The notes beneath the pieces were generated by a model. The model saw only the letters and a list, made by a program, of their open reading frames with translations. It was not told the origin of the DNA and did not search any database. From Acrasis kona (lineage: Eukaryota > Heterolobosea > Eutetramitea > Acrasida > Acrasidae): a stretch of 64,000 bases of DNA. This document shows, one piece after another, positions 1-10,036 of this stretch (positions are counted from its first letter, which is position 1; the number at the start of each line of letters is the position of its first letter). Position numbers and translations under genes: made by a program. The stretch covers positions 1 to 64,000 of the forward strand of contig JAOPGA020000762.1 of NCBI GenBank assembly GCA_026419775.2, written 5' to 3'.

Positions 1-2
1 AG

Positions 3-827
3 ACAAATTGTGGGGAAACAGATGACACGTTTACCATTCTGAGACCAAATGCTGTACCAAAAGCTCTTGGTGATGATATTGAGAATCTTGTCAGCAGGAT
101 TAATGCGAGTAAACTGTTTGGTCCTCAAGACTTCGATGCAACGCGCGGCAACATTTGTTTGAATTTTGGCCTTGTGAAGGAATACGTTGTTGGAAGATGG
201 TCACACTCTGCCCATTTAAACAAAATTTTGGACTCTGAATTTGCAGAAGAGGCTGTCGATGTTTTTGGAAGGCTAGGACATTTCACATTAGATTATCTGC
301 GAGAGCATGACAATGCATCATTTGTTCTGATTCAAAATGCTATGCAACTGCTTCCAAAGGACCTTATTGATACATACCCTCTTCCGCTTCCCAACATGTT
401 TATCAACATTGAGAATTCACAGTGCCGCGTTCATGTCGATAGTAATGATGCAGCAGACGTTCTTGGCCTATTGTTTGTATTTAAATCACAGGATTGTCGA
501 GGATGTAACCTTTTATTCCCTGACCTCAAAGTGGAATTTGATTTATGTCATTGTGATTTGCTTCGAGCACGATTTAGAGTTCTGAGACACCAAAATACCC
601 CTCTAGAAAGTGGTCATCGGACATCAATTGTTATTCCAATCCACGACCGAATTGCGGACCTCACATTCCAAGATGCGGAGAATAGGGGTCTTATTGAATT
701 GCAAAATACGGGCACCATATACATAAACGGACAGGCGGCTAACGCCCCAAGAGAAGGCCTGAAATGTTTCATAAAGAAAGGCTTCTCTAGCAATTTAAGA
801 GCCAGGAAACATGCGGTCCAAAAATAA
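3..827 (+). CDS. Tet/JBP-like 2OG-Fe(II) dioxygenase, 5' end off window
   Basis: The reading frame is open from the left edge to a TAA at 825-827, so the N-terminus is outside the window. The C-terminal part reads like a double-stranded beta-helix dioxygenase: an HVD iron-binding motif near nt 432, a Gly/Leu/Pro core (GCNLLFPDL), then a distal RHQNTP histidine followed by GHRTS, the usual H...R/S end of Fe(II)/2-oxoglutarate enzymes. The pattern resembles the Tet/JBP-like enzymes that travel with transposons in fungi; oxidation of a modified base is a family-level guess, not shown here. A second copy of the same family lies at 13279-16753, where a transposon interrupts it. No TATG-type start can be chosen because the gene is cut by the window edge. 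Confidence 0.6.
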   Translation, partial: TNCGETDDTFTILRPNAVPKALGDDIENLVSRINASKLFGPQDFDATRGNICLNFGLVKEYVVGRWSHSAHLNKILDSEFAEEAVDVFGRLGHFTLDYLREHDNASFVLIQNAMQLLPKDLIDTYPLPLPNMFINIENSQCRVHVDSNDAADVLGLLFVFKSQDCRGCNLLFPDLKVEFDLCHCDLLRARFRVLRHQNTPLESGHRTSIVIPIHDRIADLTFQDAENRGLIELQNTGTIYINGQAANAPREGLKCFIKKGFSSNLRARKHAVQK

Positions 828-857
828 ATATCCGCGAAATACAAAAGCGACATAAGA

Positions 858-1091
858 ATGGACGTGAAGAACTCGGTCTCCGCGAAGGGAAATGCTTACT
901 GTTTTGTGGTGATTACAGGTCTCTCCAAAGAACAAGAGGCATCCATCAACACATCGCTCGAATTGATTGAGGTGGATTGTTTCGTCCTGGAACCATTCAA
1001 GCCCTACAAAAAATCATCGGCCCAATCCTCACAGACAACATCCAACCGTGCCCCCCAACCTGCAACGTCATCGACTCAAAATTTATTGTAA
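858..1091 (+). CDS. small hypothetical protein
   Basis: An ATG-initiated 77-residue frame starts 30 nt after the dioxygenase stop. The first half is mixed hydrophobic/charged (FVVITGLSKEQEASIN), the second half is Ser/Gln/Thr-rich. I recognise no domain. It could be a real short gene, a displaced last exon of the dioxygenase, or chance. Confidence 0.25.
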   Translation: MDVKNSVSAKGNAYCFVVITGLSKEQEASINTSLELIEVDCFVLEPFKPYKKSSAQSSQTTSNRAPQPATSSTQNLL

Positions 1092-1099
1092 TTATGCAC

Positions 1100-1680
1100 A
1101 ATGTCGTTTCAAACACAGCGGTTCCAAACCTTTTATCTCAAAACCATTCAATAATAATGTATAGAGGAAATGAAGGATTATTACCAAACACACAATGACG
1201 TTCAATAACATGTAATCAAACACTGGAAGTTTATAGGATGTAACACCTTTATTACCAATAACTACAAGATCTCANTCGTAATTGCTTTGCAAAACTGATG
1301 TAACAAATCAACATTATTAACATTTCAGGTTTAAAGCCAGTCTCGAATGTTGTCAATTACTTTTAGTATGACCAGTACATACGATACCCACGCATTACAC
1401 TTAACAAGGTTTCCAATATTGCCTTGGTTATAAACAAGAATTTGCCAGAAACATTCTATAAATTTATACGTGGATCGTCCATAGGGAATACATGCTAACA
1501 ATGTGCATCAAGACTCCAAACAAGTCAGAGTTTGGTACGAATGGCATACTCACTTTAGTATTTAAATACAGTGTGGATTGCCACGGCTTTTGAGATCTGA
1601 ATGTGGACCAAACAATGTGTTGCCCGGGTGGTGTGTTAATTTCTTGTTGATATATTTACCCACTTACTAACGTACAAATC
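1100..1680. other. AT-rich non-coding stretch
   Basis: No convincing frame on either strand; one N at 1275. Nothing structured was seen apart from A/T-rich tracts. Confidence 0.5.
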
Positions 1681-2019
1681 CTAACCAAATGGAGTGTTGA
1701 TGCCCACACCAGCTTTGCGTAGTAGATAGAACTTTGCAAGCAGTTCTTATTCAATTTCTCCATGCATAATTGGCTGTCTGCCGGTTCCCTGTCCCCTCTT
1801 GTTACCTTTCCCGCTGTTTACGTACTGGTAAATTGACCCACGGTTCTTGTACCACTTGCTAATGGTTCCACTTTCTAGCCCATACTTGATGCATACGTTT
1901 GTTCTTGAGGTACTGTCTGCTTTTTGAATAATCTTGAGCTTCTCCTTGTAGGTGTAGAGCCTTTTCTTTCTTATAATGGCAGGTGGTCTTAAAAAAGTTT
2001 GTTCCTGCTCCTGATCAAT
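1681..2019 (-). pseudogene. pogo/Tigger-type transposase N-terminus, decayed
   Basis: On the minus strand the frame from about 2019 reads a psq/CENP-B-type helix-turn-helix: basic RKKRLYTYKEKLKIIQ, then a second helix GLESGTISKWYKNRG, then the start of a CENP-B HTH (GRQPIMHGEIE). A stop interrupts it at about 1750; the frame then continues (ELLAKFYLLRKAGVGINTP) to a second stop at 1681. No DDE domain follows. This matches the DNA-binding half of a Tc1/mariner pogo-like transposase that has been lost. It is absent from simple ATG-based ORF lists because it has no start codon. Confidence 0.55.
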
Positions 2020-2024
2020 TTAAA

Positions 2025-2461
2025 TCTTGGCAAGATCTGACTTGGGGTAATAGCCTTCTTGATGATGTTTACCAATGATGATAAGATGTTTGTCATGTTT
2101 TTGTGTTTTATAAATGCTCACAGATGGTTTATGTTTGTTTTATACTGTAGGTCATTGTACTTATTAAGATAAATTTGATAAGAATAAACAGAATCTTGAT
2201 CGTTATTTATCCTACATTTGCCGAGTACAATGCTGAAAAGAATCAACAAGGTGCAAATCAATCAAAATTGTAGATTTATTTTTAAAAGGTTACCTTCCAG
2301 GATTACAAACCTTCTTAGAATCAAGGAAATACAGTATCACATGAAGATCAGCAACATCTTTTGTTAGACTGTCGCTGGGAGACCTGAAAAGTTATTTTTA
2401 GACGGCCATTTTTTCATTGGGTTCCCATTGTTAGAAAGGTCAACTTACCGAAACCAGATAT
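2025..2461. other. non-coding, probable 5' region of the AAA ATPase gene
   Basis: No credible frame. It separates the pogo remnant from the Msp1-like gene and presumably holds its promoter. Confidence 0.4.
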
Positions 2462-3766
2462 ATGCATCTTAAGCCATCCACCTCATCATTGTTTTCGGAA
2501 CAATCGGCAACTAGTTCCTGGAAGATGGTCCCAAAGGGTCTCGTATCAGCTGTAAAAAAATTGTGGGATGTATTCACGTACGATAAAGTTGTTTCTGTTA
2601 TAGAAGTGGGGCTTATTGCGTCAATGATGTATTATTTTTTTCAATTATTCAAAAGTACAATGGGTCATGGAGCCAAGTTTGATCAAAATGCCATAATCAA
2701 TAAGATGTCGGACGTGTTTGCGCTTCGAAGAAGTAGAGGCGCTAATGAACAAAAAGAAAACGAACTAAAGCAAAAGGACATTTCCTTAGCAACCAAACTA
2801 TATAAGCAGCTTTCACATCATCAGACTGCCTGCATGGTAAATTTCCAACACACTTTAATCTAATGTCAATAGAGCTTTTTAGTGGCCCCTAGTACCACTG
2901 GCATTACACTAGATGACATTGGAGGTCTAGAACAGGTAAAAAGAGAAGTTAAAGATAAAGTCATTTTTCCGCTGCGGAATCCAGTATGTGTGAAAAACAT
3001 TTTGTAGAATTTAACACGTGAACAGAATTTCTTCGACAACCCAAAATCTCTACTTCAGCCAATAAGGGGCATTTTACTGGAAGGCCCGCCCGGAACAGGA
3101 AAGACAATGATCGCCAAGGCCATTGCAAACGAGTGCAAATGTAGTTTTTTGAACGTCAAGAGGGAGCTACTGCAACATTCGTTATTAGGAGAAAGCGAAA
3201 AGGCCATGGCTGCACTATTTCAAGTAGCTCGCGCGATGCAGCCTTCCATCATTTTCATCGATGAGATCGACACGCTGTTCAGGAGTCGAAGCGAAAGCAT
3301 GCATGAAGTCAGCTCAAGAGTGTTGGGAATAGTTCTTTCGCAAATTGAAGGATTGGAAACCAACAACTCCGAAAGAATAACCGTCATTGCCGCGACCAAT
3401 CATTCCTCTTCCTTGGATCCTGCCATCTCCAGAAGATTACCTTTGAAATTACACGTTCCCCTTCCGAACGAAGTTGAGAGGTTGGACATTTTGAAGAAGC
3501 TTCTGAAGGAAGAGAAATTTGACTTCTCGAAAGTGGATTTCGACAAGATTGTGTCGTCGACGAACCAGTTTAGTGGGGCTGACCTGAAGGAATTGTGCAA
3601 GATGGCCTTGCATAATCCAATAGTGGAGTCTACCGACCAAAAAACCGAACTGCGCCCGTTGAGGACGGAAGACTTTACTTCGAATGTAAACAGCATAAAA
3701 CCAATTAATAAAGAATTACAACAAGAACAAATGCTCAGAAATTTTTGGAACTCTGTAAACAAATAA
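2462..3766 (+). CDS. Msp1/ATAD1-type membrane AAA ATPase
   Basis: Three exons (2462-2836, 2873-2983, 3026-3766) joined by 36- and 42-nt GT-AG introns give 408 residues with no frame conflict. Residues about 39-60 form one hydrophobic segment (a membrane anchor), followed by a basic linker and one AAA module: ITLDDIGGLE entry motif, Walker A GPPGTGKT, Walker B IIFIDEID, sensor/second region of homology (IAATNHSSSLDPAISRR) and a small C-terminal AAA lid. Size and order match yeast Msp1 and animal ATAD1, which extract mistargeted tail-anchored proteins from mitochondria and peroxisomes. The same architecture rules out spastin/katanin (no MIT) and proteasome subunits (no coiled coil/OB). Localisation to mitochondria or peroxisomes is from the family. 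Confidence 0.85.
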
Positions 3767-3799
3767 ATAATGTGAAACTTTAGTTTTACTTCTTCAATA

Positions 3800-6700
3800 A
3801 TGCTGCCCTCTATTCGCCTCGATTTGCCGCATAAGTAGAATGGGTTCGATGTGTTTGTTGAAATAAATTTAGAAACTGTTGGTTACAAGAGAGAGGTTCG
3901 AACACATTTCACTTTTCACTTATTTCGTTTAGTATCGCTTCATCTATAACTGAATCGGAACATTTACATGACGAACCATCAGATAACGATACAACAGAAG
4001 ATGATACAGAAGATGATTCAACTTCTGAAGGCTCGTATGATGATCCAATAAACAGCAGCCAAAACAATAAACCACCGGAAGTTCTGAGTGTTCCAAAATC
4101 AAGAAATACAGAGTAGGTTAAAAATGCTAAAAATCAACTCATAATCAAAGAAAAATTATATCACCACAATAGAGGCACGATCCACTCCCCTTGGAAATGA
4201 CGATTTGAATGAAATGTTTGAGGAAATGTTGGTAGTTTATGGTCACGAGCCAGAGAAGATAGAACAACTAAAAAACGATACCCTAGTGCACCAAAAAGAA
4301 GCAATGTTGTCCACATTCTTGCGTTTGACGGAATTCGACGACGACTCTAGGCACAAAAAAAAAATTATTGACGATTTTGTTGATGTGGTCGATGTTAAGA
4401 ATTTAAAATTAGATCAACTCAAAGATTTAAGGTGTAGTTTCCTATACGCCAAGCAGTACATTCTTCAATACTTTATCAAAACAAGAGACGGAGTCACCCA
4501 ACTTAACCGGTGCTGTTCAGCGTTCCTCAACCCAAATAGCATTGACGAAATGAGGTCAAACATTCAGTACGAATTGGTCAGAATCATTCGTAGTTTGTTT
4601 AAATGTGATGATGGGTTGGTCACGTTCATTAACCAAGTAAGTCGGCTACTTTCATTAATGCTAAACACGCACCAAAGCCCGATGCCGTTCGCTCTCTAGT
4701 GCTGGGACTCAACTCCTTTGTTGACACGAAGAAAAAGTGAAATTTTGATGATCATGTCAGGACGGTGGCTGATCCTAGAATCATTGAACAATTTCAAACT
4801 ATACCATCGCGAAACCGTTCGCTTTGAAAAACTAAGTTATAACATGCATCAAGCGTGTGCCTTGAATGAAGAAAACTCGCTCAAGAGAGAAAATGAAGAC
4901 TTTTTGACAAGGTCGCTAATGTTCCTTAATGCGCTCCTGACGGCAACAAAAGACGACTTTTCCACTGCAGCTACGCTTCGGAAGGAATTTACCATTGCAA
5001 AGGTATGTACACGTATTGTTTTGGACGCTAACAATCAAATAGGTTCCGTTAGTAGTGGATTGGTTGGTACAGAGAGAAAAGACCAGCATTCATAATAATT
5101 TACAAGTGCAGATCAAAAGCTTCCAGGAAGTCATGATGGAAGGAACATTACCAGCGTCATCAGACGATTCCAACCAACTGAGCAGCTCCATTGCAAGCAA
5201 ATTGAGAGGACTGCCCATCATGAGCAACTTTGTTCACATTTTACACATACTAAAAGCAAAGGCAGAAGAGACTGATTTTGGAGACAAGTAAGTTTTCGCA
5301 CGATCCACTCGCTAACCTTCGTCAGAGCATACGAGGACTGGAGAATGTTGGATTCGATGGTAGCAAAGGCTTGCACCCACGATGACTACGAATCAACGGT
5401 CAGAGAGATTAGACTGCAGGACAAGCTCAACATTTCACAAAAACAAATATCAAAGTTAGAAAATAGAGAAAGAAGCACGTCCAAACACTAGTCAACAAGA
5501 TGGTAGCCAACGGTCGCATCACATCACCATTATCACCAACAGTAAGTACCGCTCACATGCAGTCAAGAATGATAAATGATCATAGTCAGCCAACGAAAGA
5601 GAATCGGACAATGTATTGTTGGAAGTGATCGCATGCGTACAAAAAGGATTCGACACGTTAATGGCCAACGCCACCCTCAGAATCAATTCGCCCACCACCA
5701 CCTCCACCACCTCCACCACCACCTCCGTTCAAATCACCATCATCATCATCAGCACCACCACCACCACCAGGAACGAAACCACCATTACCCAATTCACTTT
5801 TAGCATCCAAATCAAACAACAAACCAATGCGCAACATGTATTGGAACAATCTACCGAATCATCAATTACAAGATAGCATATTCATCAAGAAGGGATTATC
5901 GACGTGTTCGAATTCCATTCCGCTCAATCGAGAATTGTTATCGGAAATGTTCAGCAAATCAACGCTCGACAAGACGCCAAGATCATCATTAACGCCACCC
6001 ACTCACATTTCGCCACAAACATCTCCCATACATTCCGCACCATCATCATCATCATCTACATCCGCACCATCGTCCAACATTAGATGCAAAAAGAAGTCAA
6101 AATGTGTCCATCATCATCAAACAATTCAAATCGTTCACCACCCAACAACTCAAACAATACATCTTGGAGATGAACGATCAACGATTGAACGAAACGGATG
6201 TCGATTTCTTGATCAAAGTGACGCCCACCGCGGACGAGATTAAATTATTCAAATCGTTCAACGGCACTTGCGATCAGTTGAGAGAAGCAGATCGCTTCTT
6301 TTATGATCTGATGGACATTGCGGACGATTTGGAAAAGAGATTAAATACTTGGCAATTCATGAATCACTTTTACGAATCATCGGGAATGATCAGGCCCGAT
6401 ATAGAGACCATCACCACCGCGAGTCAAGATTTGATCGGATCCGATTCGTTCGGTGATTTGTTGAGCATCGTGTTGGCCATGGGTAATTTCTTGAACGGCG
6501 ATTCGAAGAGAGGGAATGGATTCAAAATGAGCAGTTTGGACAAATTGAAGGATTTGAAATCCACGAGCGGCAATTTGACCTTGTTGGATTGTTTGATTCA
6601 ATTCCTACACTCCAACGAATCATCCAGCAGGTGCTTACAGTTGCCGAACGAATTGAAGAGCGTGACCATGGCATCTAGAATCGTACCCGACAAGATTCAA

Positions 6701-7033
6701 TCCGATTTGAAGGAATTGGAGAAGGGATTGCAACGCATCGAATCGATCAAGAAGTCGATCAAGGTGTTGAGCGGCGATTTGTATCACGAAAAGGCGAATC
6801 GATTCTTGGAGGATGCAACGTGGAGCATACACAAGACGAGAGAAGCGTTCGTGGACATGAACAAGAAATTAGTGGACATGGCCAAAACATTCGGCGAGGA
6901 TCCATCCAAGATTTTCGAAAATTGTCAATTGTTTTTTCAACAAATTTCTACATTTATGAATGCATTCGAGGAAGCGAAGGAGAAGCACGTGAATACTCAT
7001 CAAAGATCAGCTTATTCAAATTTGATTTGTTGA
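3800..7033 (+). CDS. diaphanous-related formin
   Basis: A multi-exon formin. A short first exon (ATG 3800) and an acidic Ser/Asp/Glu exon (3930-4110) precede a GBD/FH3-like helical region (4205-5480, with introns such as 4637-4677 and 5000-5041). A polyproline FH1 tract lies at 5690-5780, then FH2: the lasso region (MRNMYWNNLP, 5827 on), LDAKRSQNVS near 6085, and the FH2 core to about 6990. FH2 dimers nucleate and elongate actin filaments while FH1 feeds in profilin-actin. I cannot join all exons cleanly: frame breaks sit at an A5 run near 4737, before FH1, and in the ATC/CAT repeat near 6070. The protein stops just after FH2 with no obvious DAD, and its last 80 nt overlap a minus-strand CR-like frame. 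Confidence 0.75.
5690..5775 (+). repeat. CCA/CAC trinucleotide tract encoding FH1 polyproline
   Basis: Low-complexity CCA/CCT run that reads polyproline in the formin frame and poly-His or poly-Thr in the other two frames. A related CAT/ATC tract lies at 6040-6060. Confidence 0.8.
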
Positions 7034-8889
7034 TTCTGATTTTGTTATCCTGCAGTGCTGGAGGAACATTGACTGACGAATTGCCATCTGGCAACACAAT
7101 ATCCAGTGCTATAAAGGCTTTGACACTTGCGAAGAAATTAATGACTGCCTTGTTGGAGATCGAGTCATCTACACTTTTCTGGTCGTTGTCCCTGTTTTTG
7201 TAGTATTGCTCATTTGGGTTCAGCTGAGAATAATTCTTGATTGTAAGTTGTTTTCCAATGTTATTTTTTGATGTTTTGATCGCTGCTACCACCACATATT
7301 TTGAACCATTAATGGTGTTCATGGCAAAATAGTCAAAGCCCATCTGGTTGCTTGGTAACATGCAGAATTTTTTTGGTTTCTCATTACACTAAGCTCTTCT
7401 GTCGAGGAATTAGTACCAATTATTTCTTGAACATAATCGCATGAAAAATTAGTTAACCACGGATGTTTCATCTCTATGCCCATTGCGACTGCAAACTTTT
7501 CAAAAGCACCTGTTCTTGACATTTCTATCGCAAAAATCTTTTCCACAGCTTTTCCATCACCTTGAGAACTGTTGATGCCATTCATGATCGTGTCGCAGAG
7601 CATTTTTACGGCATAATCTTGGTAATCCTCTTGGTTAATCGATATAAATCTAAGTGAGGCAGCGATGGATAATTGTTCTTCCATAAAGTAGTAAAATCTA
7701 TCGTTGATGATTCGAGGGTGACAAATACCAGCATTAACAAGGTCGATTTTACAATCCATTGGTCGATTTACAAGAAACTTTGGATTGCGACGAAACATAT
7801 GTTGATACATAATCGATCGTATGGCGCTAATAGTCACGTAATCTTCTACTTGTCCATCACTCGCTCCCTTCAGTATCTTTGAGACAATGTTATCTCGAAA
7901 GTCAGCAAAAGCGGTTTCAATAGCAACTGTTAATATCTTCGTCTTTGAAGGTCCTCTAGTAGAGATCAATTTTAAAATTGTTCTCATGACTAGGCGTGGA
8001 CGACCCGTCAATAACTTAACATTTTTAGGTATTTCGCAGTCACTCATGTCACACACTCTGGATAACATGTTTTGTACGTCCTTTTTGCTAAAGAAGGGGA
8101 ATGATACATAATGTATGAAATCGTAATCTCTACCAGTGTCACTCATGAAACTTCTTCTCGTTCTCATAGAGAATGTTGTCCCCGCGTATATGACTACGTC
8201 TAAATCAAGACTTCTATTTAATTTTATAACCACGTCGGAGAATCCATAAAGCATATTACGAGGTTGTTTAGATTTGATAGAGGTAAATTTACCGGCACAA
8301 TCAGTGCCCATAACACCACATTCGTCCGCCGCAATTCCAATTAAATTGTATTTTTGAAACGTTTCATTGTTACGAATCTAACAATCAAATCCTCACAGAA
8401 CTGAAAAGGGTCTTCAATGCGTTTTACCAAACTTCGGAATAATAACAATAGACCCGTTGTATTTCCATTATACTGGCTATAAAAGTATTGTTTTGGTGTG
8501 ATTTTATGCTCTTGCAATTGGTAAAGTAGAGCAACCAACCTACAACCAATGAATAATGCAACGTTGTTCCTATTGATCTCATCGACGTTCTTGTCTATTA
8601 ATGTTGTAAGTTCAACGTAAGACTTACCGTCTCGTAAGTCAACCCTATCGGCTGCCGTAACGTACAACAAGTATCCAGCAGCAGCAGTCTTAATGATTTT
8701 GTGCGTTTTTCCGCAGCCGGTCACTCCAATAAGCATAATTGGCATCTTATTCTTTTTATTATAGATTTTTTCCCATAACTCGTTATCATGTGCATCATCA
8801 TCCAATAGACCAAACAACTCCATTGACGGTACGTCATTATGAATAGGCAAATCAATCTTATTGAAACTATTGGGCCGAATTCGCATCAT
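6954..8889 (-). pseudogene. CR-type (Crinkler-like) P-loop NTPase with C-terminal nuclease-like domain, copy 1
   Basis: Starts at ATG 8889. The N-terminal NTPase has Walker A GVTGCGKTH (nt about 8730) and a Walker B-like ADE segment (nt about 8330), followed by an about 300-residue helical region. The C-terminus (7361-6954) has the D...VVVAAIKTSK pattern of a PD-(D/E)XK restriction-endonuclease fold. This NTPase-REase order is that of CR (Crinkler-RHS-type) proteins of fungi, oomycetes and protists, thought to come from transposons or conflict systems. Two frame changes interrupt it: one near 8350 (A5 run) and one near 7345 (7-base T run on the plus strand); no GT-AG intron fits either. It is therefore a pseudogene or carries assembly indels. 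Copy 2 at 20270-22821 shares the layout. Confidence 0.55.
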
Positions 8890-8963
8890 ATGGATGCGGA
8901 CTCGTATTGTTGCTCCTGCAAAGCAATAATCTTTTTAATAGCAGCAGTAAGATTTTTTTTCAG

Positions 8964-9598
8964 AATTCACAACATTAATCTCAACAGACGAGGCAACGAG
9001 AGACTTGCTGTTCGCATGCTTGGACCAGCGCTGGCTGCCAATAACATGCAGGATGGATGCGGCGTTAGCTCTAGAGAGGTTAGTGGTCAGAACGGCCGAT
9101 CAAAAAGAGTACTTTGTGGAACCGTAACATACATTTGACGTATTTTCATTTTAGACATGTACTACAAAACTTTACGCCCGTCGTTCAACACTTCGAGTCA
9201 CTCGTGAAGCAGAACAACTCAATCGTGGAGTTGGTGGAGTACTTTGGAGAGAGGATGTGCCGAACGTTCGGTGTGGTTCACGAAAGGTCGGAGTCCTTGA
9301 CCTCGAATCGAGAGCAAATAAGATCCACTCTTTTGACAGGCCTCTCTGCCAACGGTCCGAAGCGTATTTGGAACTGAGAAGGGGAGTGGAGCGTCTGATC
9401 CAGGATCAACCTGAACGAAAGCACTTGAAGAGGGCGTCCAGATACATGTCCTACAAACAAAAGGCGAGGCAGATCCGGATCAAGATGAACTCGTTTAGTG
9501 TGGGTCAGGACGCGACACTTTGCTCTCCGTCGAAAAGGAGGAGGGTGGAAGAAGAGGGAAATAAAAAAGCTGAAGAAGGGTCTGGCCAAAATCATTAA
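8964..9598 (+). pseudogene. importin-beta family (importin-7/8-like) HEAT fragment
   Basis: An exon from 8964 (after a T-rich CAG acceptor) to 9123 and a second from 9155 to 9377, separated by a 31-nt GT-AG intron, read about 128 residues. The segment CRMDAALALERLV, a following EYFVEPHVLQNFTPVV stretch and the next helix match the spacing of the central HEAT repeats of importin-7/8 (helix ending in AAIALQ.L, then Y..P....V). Upstream exons are missing: the acceptor lies only 75 nt from the divergent CR gene. After 9377 a different frame (9257-9598) gives a basic, nuclear-signal-like tail (SPSKRRR). It is most likely a truncated duplicate, not a working karyopherin. Confidence 0.35.
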
Positions 9599-9599
9599 A

Positions 9600-10036
9600 A
9601 AAACGGGCTCATACCTTGAGGAATATGAGGCGTATACAAAATAAAATGATTCTTTACCTCCATGTTTTAATAATAAAGGAACAAACCATCAAACTTCTAT
9701 AGAACAATGTATTGTCAATCCATAAAAACTATGTATAAATAATGGGAATGCGTCCTTTGGAAAGTGTTTTTGATCGGGATTTATCAACTGGCCGATCTAT
9801 TTTCGTCGATTATTGTAACGATCAGTTCACAGAACATTATACCTATCAAAAACCTATAACTAAACACAATTCATTATGAAATTCGTCTTTTCACAAACAA
9901 TCTGATCATGATGAACAAGGGTCGGAACATGAACTTCACAGAGGATCAACTTCCCAAGTTTTGAGACAAGGAACCCTTATTATTTATTTGTCGAATGGTA
10001 AAGCATGTTATTCATGTACAAAGAAAAGTGGTCTGA
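9600..10036. other. intergenic, with one 44-residue ORF
   Basis: Two AATAAA sites at 9640-9680 end the upstream locus. An ATG at about 9740 opens a 44-residue frame (MGMRPLESVFDRDLS...) that I do not recognise. The rest is AT-rich. Confidence 0.35.

Noticed and set aside
5519-5849. Gly/Asp-rich minus-strand frames and His-rich plus frames
   Set aside because: Shadows of the CCA repeat in formin FH1.
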